From Pseudoxanthomonas sacheonensis (GTDB lineage Bacteria; Pseudomonadota; Gammaproteobacteria; Xanthomonadales; Xanthomonadaceae), in contig NZ_PDWS01000005.1 of the NCBI RefSeq assembly GCF_010093305.1, positions 1 to 64,000 of the forward strand: a stretch of DNA of 64,000 bases, written 5' to 3'. Shown here one piece after another: positions 51,825 to 59,974 of this stretch (position 1 is its first letter; every line of letters starts with the position of its first letter). The position numbers and the translations under genes are program-made. The notes under the pieces are model-generated. The model searched no databases, had not been told where the DNA came from, and saw nothing but the letters and a program-made list of their open reading frames with translations.

Positions 51825-52871
51825 TCAGCCTCCCACGCCGAACCTTCGCAACAATGCGTACACGAGTACGCTGGAAGCCACGCACAACCCCATGGCGATG
51901 CCGAACCCATGGGCGCTTTGCAGCAAGGGCAGGTTCTCCATGTTCATGCCGAACACGCCCACCACCAAAGTGGGCGGCAGCAGCAGTGCGGTGACCACGG
52001 ACAGCACGAACAAATGCCGGTTGGTCTGTTCGGCCAGTTTCGCGGCTACTTCGTCCTGCAGCAGCCGTGCACGCTCATGCAGCGTGGCCACGTCGCTGTC
52101 CAGTTCGTCGAAGCGCTGCGACAGCCGCGTAGCTGCGGGCAGCAGTGCGTGCGAAGAAGCGGCGGCGTAGCGCTGCTCGAATTGGCGCAGCACCCGCCGC
52201 AGCGCGGTCAGCGGGCGGTGCATGTGCACGGCCTGGCGCCGCAGCAAGGCCAGGTCGCGGCGCTCCTCGCCGATGCGGTCGGCGAGTACGCGGTCCTCGA
52301 TATGGTCCAGCTCCTCGCCCAGCTCCAGCGTGGCGTGGGCGACGGAGGCGGCGAACTGTTCGACGATGGCTTCCAGCACTTCCGCCGCCGAATCGAAGCG
52401 CACGCCGCCACGCACATGCTGGCGCACCTGTTCCACCGAGCGCAGCGCATGGCGCCGCGCGCTGACGATCAAGCCCTCGGCCAGCGCGAAATGCAGCCAG
52501 CCCACCTCGGTGTCGCCGCGGGCGAAGGATTGCTTGCTGTGATCGCTGCCGCGCTGGTGGCGCCAGTCCACGAACACGCCGTACGCAGTGTCGCCTTCGA
52601 GATGCAGGCTGACATGGGTGTCGTGCGAGAGCAGCGCTTCGCTGGCCGCCTCGGGCAACTGCAGCTGGGCAATGGCCTGGGCCGTACGCGCGTCGCTGGT
52701 GTTGAAATGCAGCCATAGCCAAGGGTGGCTGGCCCGCACGGCAGCCAGTGCGGCGGGAGTCAGCATCTCCACTTCCAGACCGTGGGCGCTGCCTTCGGTA
52801 TCGAAGGCATAGGCCCACACCAGACAGGGCATGCCGTTGAAGGGAGGGGCTTCAGCGGTGGGGACGAGCAT
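51825..52871 (-). CDS. CorA/ZntB-family divalent metal transporter
   Basis: This 348-residue protein has the long helical cytoplasmic domain of the CorA family and two C-terminal helices. The first ends in the signature GVFGMNMENLP (GMN pore motif). The ENLPL loop, rather than a typical MPE, points to the ZntB side, which moves zinc. It should be a homopentamer in the inner membrane. The start is uncertain: ATG 52871 or 52832 (MPCLVWAYAF). Confidence 0.88.
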   Translation of the reverse strand: MLVPTAEAPPFNGMPCLVWAYAFDTEGSAHGLEVEMLTPAALAAVRASHPWLWLHFNTSDARTAQAIAQLQLPEAASEALLSHDTHVSLHLEGDTAYGVFVDWRHQRGSDHSKQSFARGDTEVGWLHFALAEGLIVSARRHALRSVEQVRQHVRGGVRFDSAAEVLEAIVEQFAASVAHATLELGEELDHIEDRVLADRIGEERRDLALLRRQAVHMHRPLTALRRVLRQFEQRYAAASSHALLPAATRLSQRFDELDSDVATLHERARLLQDEVAAKLAEQTNRHLFVLSVVTALLLPPTLVVGVFGMNMENLPLLQSAHGFGIAMGLCVASSVLVYALLRRFGVGG

Positions 52872-52985
52872 TTGGAGGCGGACCCGGCTTCCAAGACAGT
52901 CTGGTGACAGGAAAGCTACGCGGGCGTCATGCCAGTTTTGTGACAAGGGAGGTTTTGCCCGCTTCGGCCGGAGCGCAGCCATGAA

Positions 52986-53011
52986 AAGGGGACGGCCGTG
53001 GCCGTCCCCTT
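52986..53011. terminator. perfect hairpin AAGGGGACGGCC / GGCCGTCCCCTT
   Basis: Twelve-base arms (52986-52997, 53000-53011) enclose only GT. On the - strand it would terminate the decayed small gene to its right. A T-run is weak, so it might instead be a REP-like element. Confidence 0.7.
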
Positions 53012-53165
53012 GAGTGAGGCGCAAACGACGACGAGGACACCTGCGGCATCGGTCCGCTGCCTGGCGCGGACCGCGCCGATGTCCATGGCCATTGCGTTAG
53101 GCATGCCGTGTTTTCCTGCAGGAACATCGCCATCGCGCCGGCGGTTGGCGCGGCGGGATTGCATT
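53012..53165 (-). pseudogene. decayed homologue of the 54639-54854 protein
   Basis: One - strand frame reads MAMFLQEN and the next reads KHGMPNAMAMDIG followed by VLVVVCASLKG. Joined, they mirror LMATSLHENHGIPTAVVMDM and the strand VMLICHG of the gene at 54639. A one-base deletion after CAGGAAAAC would explain the switch of frame. No start or stop is conserved. Confidence 0.4.
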
Positions 53166-53423
53166 GCGTTCGCGGCGCTTCATACCGCCGAAACACGGGT
53201 AATCGAACTCACATTATCAGCGAAGAATTCATGGCTATAGCCTCGGTCGTTCTCAAAGCACGAACGCAGGGTTCGTCGGTTCGTGCGGATAGGCGCCGAG
53301 CGTGTCAATAGAATGACATTCTCTTTCTATGGGCGGTCATAGGCACTAGGAGTGGGCCTCGAAGGCGGGGCTCGCATACATGCTTATTGCGGCTGCTGAA
53401 CATGCTGCGAACCAGGATGGGCG

Positions 53424-53630
53424 ATGGCTAGAAATTCATCAGGAAAAAAAGATAGCTATGGAGCTTGGCTTTTGACGAAAGTGTTCGATGAGTTGACAGG
53501 AAATTATTTTGGGAATGCAACGACTGATAACCAGATGAAGCCCCTCATAAGTGAGCGCCCCCGTATATCTGACGGAGGTATTCATTGTGCCGAAGAATTC
53601 GATGGATCCAGCGGCGCCGGCTTTGATTAG
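53424..53630 (+). CDS. short hypothetical protein in low-GC patch
   Basis: This 68-residue frame (MARNSSGKKDSYGAWLLTKV, then FDELTGNYFGNATTDNQ) has an AGGA box before ATG 53424. Base composition is clearly more AT-rich than its surroundings, which suggests recent transfer or a gene remnant. No family is recognised. Confidence 0.4.
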   Translation: MARNSSGKKDSYGAWLLTKVFDELTGNYFGNATTDNQMKPLISERPRISDGGIHCAEEFDGSSGAGFD

Positions 53631-53764
53631 AGAGCAATTTTTGTAGGGAATGCTTTGCAAGCGAGTCAGGACGGCAAAGCGGGCCGACGAAGGCAGGGCC
53701 CACGCGCGGGGACTCCAAGTGACTGATCCGTTCCATCTCGCGTTTTGGCCTGCGATGTCATCGC

Positions 53765-53977
53765 GTGTCTACTGCTGTCAGAACGAGCTCTGTTGATCAT
53801 GGCCTGGCCTGGCGCGTCGGTGACGCGATCATTATCGGCGGCACGATTGCCGTGACGGTCTTGAGCGAAGTCGGAAATCAGGTGCGGGTCGGCATCGCGG
53901 CTCCGTTCGAGGCGCCCGTGCACCGCGAGGAGATCTATCGCCCTATCCGGGACAATGAGCCCGAGGAGAACCATTGA
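53765..53977 (+). CDS. divergent CsrA-family protein
   Basis: This 70-residue protein matches CsrA/RsmA along nearly its whole length: [37 protein letters not shown] and IYRPI. In canonical CsrA the N-terminus is MLILTRRVGE; here it is HGLAWRVGD after a ten-residue extension, so the RNA-contact Arg6 position is Trp, while the Arg of VHREE (Arg44 in E. coli) is kept. It may bind a different RNA or none. The GTG at 53765 is the only in-frame start seen. Its stop overlaps the next gene's ATG. Confidence 0.75.
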   Translation: MSTAVRTSSVDHGLAWRVGDAIIIGGTIAVTVLSEVGNQVRVGIAAPFEAPVHREEIYRPIRDNEPEENH

Positions 53978-54339
53978 TGAATCCAGCGCAGAAATCTTGT
54001 TCCGGATTGGTGCCGCAGCGTGTCCAAGAGGTTGACCTTATGTCCATGGATGACGTTAGCCTGGCGCTCGTCAGATTTTCGGGGTATGGCGTTGAGCCCT
54101 ATCCCAAGGAGGACGCGGCACGGATTGAAAAGGAGTTCGGCAGCGAGCGGGCGCCTGCGCTTGAAGAGAAAGTGCGCCCGATACTGGGTGAATTCGCTGC
54201 GTTGAAGCCGGATTGGTCAAGGCATTCCTTGGTTGCGGCCGCCGAATGGGCCGGTAAGGAAATGAAGAGGAGACATCCCTGGCTGAGCGAGGAAAGCATC
54301 AAGGCGATGAGTTGGATTTTCACGTGGCGGTGGAAATAG
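53977..54339 (+). CDS. hypothetical protein coupled to the CsrA-like gene
   Basis: This 120-residue protein may start at 53977 (ATG overlapping the TGA of the CsrA-like gene) or at 54042 (MSMDDVSLALVRFSGYG). It is a charged, helical cytoplasmic protein ending HPWLSEESIKAMSWIFTWRW. No family is recognised. The overlap implies cotranslation with the CsrA-like protein, so the two probably act together. Confidence 0.65.
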   Translation: MNPAQKSCSGLVPQRVQEVDLMSMDDVSLALVRFSGYGVEPYPKEDAARIEKEFGSERAPALEEKVRPILGEFAALKPDWSRHSLVAAAEWAGKEMKRRHPWLSEESIKAMSWIFTWRWK

Positions 54340-54638
54340 GAAGGGGAGCCATGCCGACGAGCTGGCAACCGCAAATAGGGTGTTCAGGGGCGCTTTTTCC
54401 CGCGTGGGTTCAGACGGCGCGGTCCACACGGGATACTTGTTAGCCGCCCGTCCGCGGATTAGGTGCAGAGTGCCGCGCGCAAGAAAACCTGCATCGGTTG
54501 AAGCGGATCTCCGTCCGTGATTCAGCGCCCCTGTCTACGGGCGGGGGTTTTTGGATATTTCTGGCCGCCTTGCCGGTAGGCGAACTCATCCACGATTCTC
54601 AACGGGCCGTGCCGTCGTCGGATTGTCGTTGCCCATAT
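54340..54638. other. intergenic region after the CsrA-like operon
   Basis: No gene is seen in about 300 bases. CGCCCCTGTCTACGGGCG with a following GGGGTTTTT (54525-54551) is a modest terminator for rightward transcripts. Confidence 0.45.
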
Positions 54639-54854
54639 TCAGCCGTGACAGATGAGCATGACCGACTCGCGGCCGGCCATGTCCATGACCACTGCGGTGG
54701 GAATGCCGTGGTTCTCGTGCAGGGACGTCGCCATCAAGTCGGCGGTTTCCATGGCGTCGCTGCGCGATGCGAACCATAACCGGCCCTGGTCGCCTTCATA
54801 GAGTTGCCAGCCACTGCGCGTGGACACGATAGTGAACATCAAGCGCTGCTGCAT
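54639..54854 (-). CDS. small cytoplasmic hypothetical protein
   Basis: This 71-residue protein (start MQQRLMFTIVSTRSGWQLYE, then FASRSDAMETADLMATSLHE and IPTAVVMDMAG) is an alpha/beta protein resembling the DUF2188-like group. RBS GGAGAA is eight bases before ATG 54854. A decayed copy lies at about 53012-53165. Confidence 0.7.
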   Translation of the reverse strand: MQQRLMFTIVSTRSGWQLYEGDQGRLWFASRSDAMETADLMATSLHENHGIPTAVVMDMAGRESVMLICHG

Positions 54855-54988
54855 GTCGGATTCTCCTGCGGCGATGCTGGCGCCGCAGAAGCATCCTGGA
54901 CCCATGCGGCACGAATCGCATTAGGGCGATGACCCTCTGTCGCGTAGGAAAAACCCTACTTCAAGCCCGCTCTTCGCCGCTGCGGTGG

Positions 54989-55291
54989 TCAGCTGGCCAG
55001 GGGCTGCAGTTCGTGCTGTTCGATGTCGGTGGACAAGGCATGGAAGCGCAAGGCCACTTCATAGATGCCCGCCATCGCGAAGGCCGAACGCTGGGAGTCG
55101 GGGTGGTCCCAGAACTCGGTGATGAAGACCGCGTCGGGTTCGGCGGGCAGGGTGCTCACCACGTAGCTCAGGCAGCCGGGAACGTTGAAAACCAGACGCG
55201 TGACTTCTTCGAGCGCTTCGACCAGAAGCTCATGCTTGCCCGGAAGCGCTCGCGCCTTGGTGGCCAATCCATAACCGTAGGGCGAGTTCAT
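54989..55291 (-). CDS. antibiotic biosynthesis monooxygenase (ABM)-domain protein
   Basis: This 100-residue protein has the ABM ferredoxin-like fold: YGLATKARALPGKHELLVEA, VPGCLSYVVS and VFITEFWDHPDSQRSAF. ABM proteins act as small monooxygenases, heme-degrading enzymes or quinol oxidases; the role here is not shown. It is cytoplasmic and monocistronic. Confidence 0.85.
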   Translation of the reverse strand: MNSPYGYGLATKARALPGKHELLVEALEEVTRLVFNVPGCLSYVVSTLPAEPDAVFITEFWDHPDSQRSAFAMAGIYEVALRFHALSTDIEQHELQPLAS

Positions 55292-55471
55292 GATCGGACA
55301 TGCTCATGGAATTGCGACTTTCCATCCTAGGGCTGTGCGCCGGCTGGAAGGTTAAGCATTCGGAAAAGTAATGGGATGCCTGTCGACACTTGAAGCCGCG
55401 CCCGGATCGTGCATCCGCGCATCGCATATCCGCTGCGCCGACGCGTCCTGCGCCGGCAATCCGCCGGCCGC

Positions 55472-55735
55472 TCAGTGCGCGGCAAGCGTGGGCGTGGCTT
55501 CGAAACGCCGGGCGTAGCCGCGCTCGTCGGCAACCCGCTCCACTTCCTGGTCGGCCAGGTCGGGCGCGCCGTACACCGCATAGGCGATGCTGCCGTCATC
55601 GCGCTGGCCGACCTGGTGCAGCCGGTAGCGGGGGCGGCCGCTGCCGCTGTTTTCCGGATAATGCACGGGCGGTTGGTTGCCGTCCAGATCCATTTCGCTG
55701 TTGTCGACCACGCCGCCAATGAACAGAGCACGCAT
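55472..55735 (-). CDS. hypothetical small protein
   Basis: This 87-residue protein begins MRALFIGGVVDNSEMDLDGN and has YRLHQVGQRDDGSIAYAVYG in the middle. It is mixed alpha/beta and cytoplasmic. CGGAGAATTACG before ATG 55735 is a good RBS. No family is recognised. Confidence 0.65.
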   Translation of the reverse strand: MRALFIGGVVDNSEMDLDGNQPPVHYPENSGSGRPRYRLHQVGQRDDGSIAYAVYGAPDLADQEVERVADERGYARRFEATPTLAAH

Positions 55736-55865
55736 CGTAATTCTCCGGTAGGGATTCTTCAGACAACGCGCAGCATCGCAAACGCGTTGTTGGGTTTTTA
55801 TGAAGCTGGCGTTGTGATTGCGGCAAATCCGCGTGAAGAGATCCGTTTCAGCCGACGACGGCGCT

Positions 55866-56555
55866 TCATTCGAGCAAAGGAGACAGGGCCTTCCAGACGT
55901 GATCGCGCAGTTTCGGCTGGGCGGTGGCGATGGGGTGCAGGTTGTCGGCCTGGAACGCGCCGCGGTCCAGCGCGATGGGCTCCAGCAGGAAGGGCAGAAA
56001 AGCGGTCTTGTGGAGTTTGGAAAGTTCGCCGAAGGTGCGCTCGAAGCCCTGCGTGTAGTCGCGCCCCAGGTTGGGCGGCATGCGCATGCCGACCAGCAGC
56101 ACTTTGGCGCCGGCGGCCTGCGACAGCTTGATCATGCGTTCCAGGTTGCTGCGGGTCTGCTGCAGGGGAAGGCCGCGCAGACCGTCGTTGGCGCCCAGTT
56201 CGATCACCACCACGGCGGGACGGTTGCGTTTGAGCTCGCCGGCGATGCGGGACGCGCCGCCGGCGGTGGTTTCGCCGCTGATGCTGGCGTTGACCACGCG
56301 CCAGCCGGGCTGGGTCTTGTTCACCCGGTCGGCGGTCAACGCCACCCAACCCTGCGCAGCGCTGAGGCCGTAGGCGGCCGATAGCGAATCCCCCATCACC
56401 AGAATGGTGCGTGCGCCTTGGGCAGGCGCGGTTTGCGCGAACGAAGCCGGCACCAGCGTCGCGAAAACCAGCAACACCCAACCTATGGCACATTGAATGC
56501 GGCTGCGTGGCGCCGCATATCGCAAGTTCTTGAAGAGCCAGCTCTTAAAAATCAT
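55866..56555 (-). CDS. tesA: TesA-type GDSL esterase/lysophospholipase
   Basis: This 229-residue protein has a signal peptide (AIGWVLLVFATLVPASFA) and the four SGNH blocks: GDSLSAAYG (Ser), ISGETTAGG, GANDGL (Asn) and DNLHP (Asp-His). It matches the multifunctional periplasmic acyl-CoA thioesterase I / protease I / lysophospholipase L1. It is divergent from the YbbA-like ATPase, as in E. coli and many other Gammaproteobacteria. ATG 56555 gives a 24-residue leader before the hydrophobic core. Confidence 0.93.
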   Translation of the reverse strand: MIFKSWLFKNLRYAAPRSRIQCAIGWVLLVFATLVPASFAQTAPAQGARTILVMGDSLSAAYGLSAAQGWVALTADRVNKTQPGWRVVNASISGETTAGGASRIAGELKRNRPAVVVIELGANDGLRGLPLQQTRSNLERMIKLSQAAGAKVLLVGMRMPPNLGRDYTQGFERTFGELSKLHKTAFLPFLLEPIALDRGAFQADNLHPIATAQPKLRDHVWKALSPLLE

Positions 56556-56601
56556 TTAACAACGTCTCCCGATCATGGGTGGACAAACACCAGGGACCAT
56601 C

Positions 56602-57357
56602 ATGGCCGATTCCACCGAACTGCGCGCTGAAGTCGCGCGGCCCAAGCTTGCACCACAAGAGCCGCGTCCGGCATTGCAGGTCAGCGCCCTGGGCAAGCGC
56701 GTGCCTTTGCCTTCCGGCGAACTGACCATCCTGCAAGACGTGGGCTTCCGGATAGACCATGGCGACACGGTGGCGATCGTCGGTGCCTCCGGCTCGGGAA
56801 AGAGTACCTTGCTGTCGTTGCTGGCCGGGCTGGACAGTCCCAGCGACGGCAGTGTGACGCTCGATGGCGAAGCGCTTTCCACCATGGATGAAGACGGGCG
56901 CGCGCGGGTGCGCGGCGAGAAGGTCGGCTTCGTCTTCCAGAGTTTCCAGCTGCTGCCTTCATTGACCGCTCTGGAGAACGTGATGCTGCCGCTGGAATTG
57001 CGCGGCGATGCCGATGCGGAAACGCCGGCGCGGCAGATCCTGCAGAAGGTGGGATTGGCCGAGCGTCTGGGCCACTACCCGCGTCAGCTTTCCGGCGGCG
57101 AGCAGCAGCGCGTGGCGCTGGCGCGCGCGTTCGTCACCCGGCCGTCGCTGCTGTTCGCCGACGAACCCACCGGCAACCTGGACACCCATACCGGGCAGGC
57201 CATCATCGAGCTGCTGTTCGCCTTGAATGCCGAGGCGGGCACCACGCTGGTGCTGGTCACCCACGACGAGCATCTGGCCGGGCGTTGCGGCCGCATCCTG
57301 CGCCTGGACAGCGGCGCGCTTGTCGACGATGCGCCGGTCGAAGGCGCCGCTGCATGA
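56602..57357 (+). CDS. ybbA: ABC transporter ATP-binding protein (YbbA-like)
   Basis: This protein of about 251 residues is a LolD/MacB-class ATPase: Walker A GASGSGKST, Q-loop VFQSFQLLP, signature LSGGEQQRVALARA, Walker B LLFADEPTGNLD and switch His in VTHDE. It partners the permease that starts within its stop (ATGA). ATG 56602 is preferred; ATG 56575 would add nine residues and lies 20 bases from the tesA start. The complex is thought to be a mechanotransmission-type ABC system acting on lipids or lipoproteins; this is inference from the family. Confidence 0.9.
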   Translation: MADSTELRAEVARPKLAPQEPRPALQVSALGKRVPLPSGELTILQDVGFRIDHGDTVAIVGASGSGKSTLLSLLAGLDSPSDGSVTLDGEALSTMDEDGRARVRGEKVGFVFQSFQLLPSLTALENVMLPLELRGDADAETPARQILQKVGLAERLGHYPRQLSGGEQQRVALARAFVTRPSLLFADEPTGNLDTHTGQAIIELLFALNAEAGTTLVLVTHDEHLAGRCGRILRLDSGALVDDAPVEGAAA

Positions 57358-59852
57358 AGACTTTGCGGATGGCGTGGCGGCAATTGCTGCGCGATGCGGC
57401 CGCAGGCGATATCCGCATCCTGTTCGCCGCACTGGTATTGGCGGTGGTGGCGGTGACCGCTGTCGGCTTCGTCACCGACCGCGCCGAGCGCGCGCTGGCG
57501 ATCGAAGCCAACCGCCTGCTGGGCGGCGATGCCGTCGTCCGCGGCGACGCGCCCATCACCGGCATCGTGCGCGAGGCCGCCAACGCCGCCGGCTTGCGGC
57601 GCACCGAAACGCTCAGCCTGGACAGCATGATCCGTGCAGGCGAGCAGCTGCGGCTGGGCGACCTGCGCGCTTTGGGCGAAGGCTTTCCACTGCGCGGCAG
57701 CTTCCGCATCGTCGACGCCACTGGAGCTCCCGAACACGACGCGCAGGGCATTCCCGCGCCCGGCACGCTGTGGATGAGCCAATCCGGTGCCGAGACGCTG
57801 GACGCGAAGATCGGCGACAGGATCGGTATCGGCGACTCGCGGCTGCGGCTGACGGCGCTGGTGGTGCAGGAGCCCGACGCTTCGATGGATTATTTCAACG
57901 TCGCGCCCAAGGTTTTCCTCAATCTCGCCGACGTGCCGGCCACCGGCCTGGTGCAGGAAGGCAGCCGCCTGGGCTATCGATTGGTGGTGGCGGGCGATGC
58001 CGCTGCGGTGGAACGTTTCACCGCCACCGCGCGTCCGGCGCTCGCGCGCGGCCAGCGCCTGGAAACCATCCAGGACGCGCGCCCGGAAATCCGCTCCTCG
58101 CTGGACCGTGCCGGCCGTTTCCTCGGGTTGGCCGCGTTGGTATCGGTCGTGCTGGCCGCAGTCGCCGTGGCCATGGCGGCGCGCCGCCATAGCGAACGCC
58201 ATCTCTCCGGCACCGCGGTCATGCGCTGCCTCGGCGCCAGCCAGCGCACCCTGGTCGGCATCCATGTGGGCGAACTGGTGCTGCTGGGCCTGATCGCCTG
58301 CACGGCGGGCGTGTTGATCGCCTACGGACTGCAGTGGGCGATCGGCAGTTGGTTGCAGGCGGAAATGAAGATCTCCATTCCCCCCGCAGGCTGGTTGCCT
58401 GCGTTGCAGGGGTACGGCGTGGGCATGATCGTGCTACTGGCTTTCGGCGCGCCGCCGGTGCTGGCGCTGCGCCGTGTGCCCGCATTGCGCGTACTGCGCC
58501 GCGACCTGGATCCGACCGAGCCCAGCGCGTGGCTGGTCGCGTTGACCGGTTTCGTCGGCCTGGGCGCGCTACTGTGGTGGAAGGCGGGTTCGGCGACCTT
58601 GGGCACCGCCATGCTGCTCGGCATCCTGGGTACTTTGGCGGTGCTCGCCTTGCTGGCGTGGCTGATGATCCTGCTGGTGCGCCGCCTGCGTTCGCGTTTG
58701 CGTGGCAGCCTGCGTTATGGGCTGGCGAACGTGAGCCGCCGCGCGGGCACCAGCGTGGCGCAGGTATCCGCGCTGGGCCTGGGATTGATGGCGCTGTTGC
58801 TTTTGACCTTCGTGCGTACGGACCTGCTGGACCGCTGGCAGCTTTCCCTGGCTGCCGATGCGCCCAACCGCTTCATCATCAATGTGCAGGAAGACCAGCA
58901 GGCGGAAGTGAACGCGTTCATGGCCGAGCAGAAAATCGCACCGCCCGTGTTGTTCCCGATGATCCGCGGGCGCCTGGTGTCGCTCAACGGCAAGCCCACC
59001 AGCGGCGCCGATTACGCGGACGATCAGGAAGCGCGGCGCCGGGCCGAACGCGAATTCAACCTCTCCACCGCCGCGACTTTGCGCGACGACAACAAGGTCA
59101 CCGCCGGCAGGTTTTGGAACGGGCGTACGCCCGCCACGCCGGAACTGTCGGTCGAAGAGCGTTTCGCCGAACAACTGGGCTGGAAGCTCGGCGACCGCGT
59201 GGCTTTCGATATCGCCGGCCAGCCGTTCGAAGGAAAAATCACCAGCCTGCGCAGCGTGGATTGGGAAAGCTTCCGCCCCAATTTCTTCGTGATCGCCTCG
59301 CCCGGATCGATGGACGGTTACCCGGCCAGCTACATCACCGCGGTGAGCGTTCCGCCCGGACAGAAGCGTTTCACCGCGCAGCTGGTCGAGCGCTTCCCCA
59401 ACCTGTCGGTGATCGATGTCGATGCGGTGCTCAAGCAGGTGCGCAGCACCGCCGACCAGGTGTCTACCGTGGTCCAGGTAGTGTTCTGGTTCTCGCTGGC
59501 CGCAGGCGTGCTGGTATTGCTTGCGGCGGTCAGCGCCAGCCAGGACGAGCGCTTGCTGGAGGGCGGCGTGATGCGCGTGCTCGGCGGCAGCCGCCGGCAG
59601 TTGCGGCTTGCGCAGGCGTCGGAATTCGCGGCGATCGGCCTGCTTTCAGGGCTGGTCGCGGCCATCGCCGCATCGGTGTTGTCCGGTGTGATCGCCACCC
59701 AGGTGTTCGATCTGCCCTGGAAGGCGAACTGGTCGCTTGCCGTCATCGGCGGGGGGCTGGGCATGCTGGCTGCGCTGGCGGCGGGGCTTTTCGCCACGCG
59801 CCGTGTGCTGGATGCGCCGCCTTCGGTGACGTTGCGGGAGCTGCAGGGCTGA
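57354..59852 (+). CDS. ybbP: FtsX-like ABC transporter permease (YbbP-like)
   Basis: This 832-residue permease has two FtsX-type halves. Helix 1 is at about 22-40, and a periplasmic domain follows to about 250. Then come helices with the cytoplasmic loop ALRRVPALRVLRRDLDP. A second periplasmic domain and three final helices carry the RVLGGSRRQLRLAQASEF loop. It forms the membrane part of the YbbA-YbbP complex. The ATG overlaps the stop of the ATPase gene. Genes in this divergent tesA-ybbAP order are conserved in Gammaproteobacteria. Confidence 0.92.
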   Translation: MKTLRMAWRQLLRDAAAGDIRILFAALVLAVVAVTAVGFVTDRAERALAIEANRLLGGDAVVRGDAPITGIVREAANAAGLRRTETLSLDSMIRAGEQLRLGDLRALGEGFPLRGSFRIVDATGAPEHDAQGIPAPGTLWMSQSGAETLDAKIGDRIGIGDSRLRLTALVVQEPDASMDYFNVAPKVFLNLADVPATGLVQEGSRLGYRLVVAGDAAAVERFTATARPALARGQRLETIQDARPEIRSSLDRAGRFLGLAALVSVVLAAVAVAMAARRHSERHLSGTAVMRCLGASQRTLVGIHVGELVLLGLIACTAGVLIAYGLQWAIGSWLQAEMKISIPPAGWLPALQGYGVGMIVLLAFGAPPVLALRRVPALRVLRRDLDPTEPSAWLVALTGFVGLGALLWWKAGSATLGTAMLLGILGTLAVLALLAWLMILLVRRLRSRLRGSLRYGLANVSRRAGTSVAQVSALGLGLMALLLLTFVRTDLLDRWQLSLAADAPNRFIINVQEDQQAEVNAFMAEQKIAPPVLFPMIRGRLVSLNGKPTSGADYADDQEARRRAEREFNLSTAATLRDDNKVTAGRFWNGRTPATPELSVEERFAEQLGWKLGDRVAFDIAGQPFEGKITSLRSVDWESFRPNFFVIASPGSMDGYPASYITAVSVPPGQKRFTAQLVERFPNLSVIDVDAVLKQVRSTADQVSTVVQVVFWFSLAAGVLVLLAAVSASQDERLLEGGVMRVLGGSRRQLRLAQASEFAAIGLLSGLVAAIAASVLSGVIATQVFDLPWKANWSLAVIGGGLGMLAALAAGLFATRRVLDAPPSVTLRELQG

Positions 59853-59974
59853 AATCGCGCCGCTGACCCGGCGTCCGTGCCCGGATTCATGCGTGGTTGG
59901 ATGTTTGCGCCTCGTTTCACCGTGCGATTACCGGTGCGTGGACACACTCGCTGCAAACCGCATGGAGTCGAGCG

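Larger units (their letters stand above)
52872..53423. other. intergenic region with decayed small gene
   Basis: This 552-base stretch has no intact gene. It holds a 12-base-arm hairpin (52986-53011), a decayed homologue of the 54639-54854 gene (about 53012-53165, - strand), and a more AT-rich right part (53200-53423) without recognised content. Confidence 0.5.
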
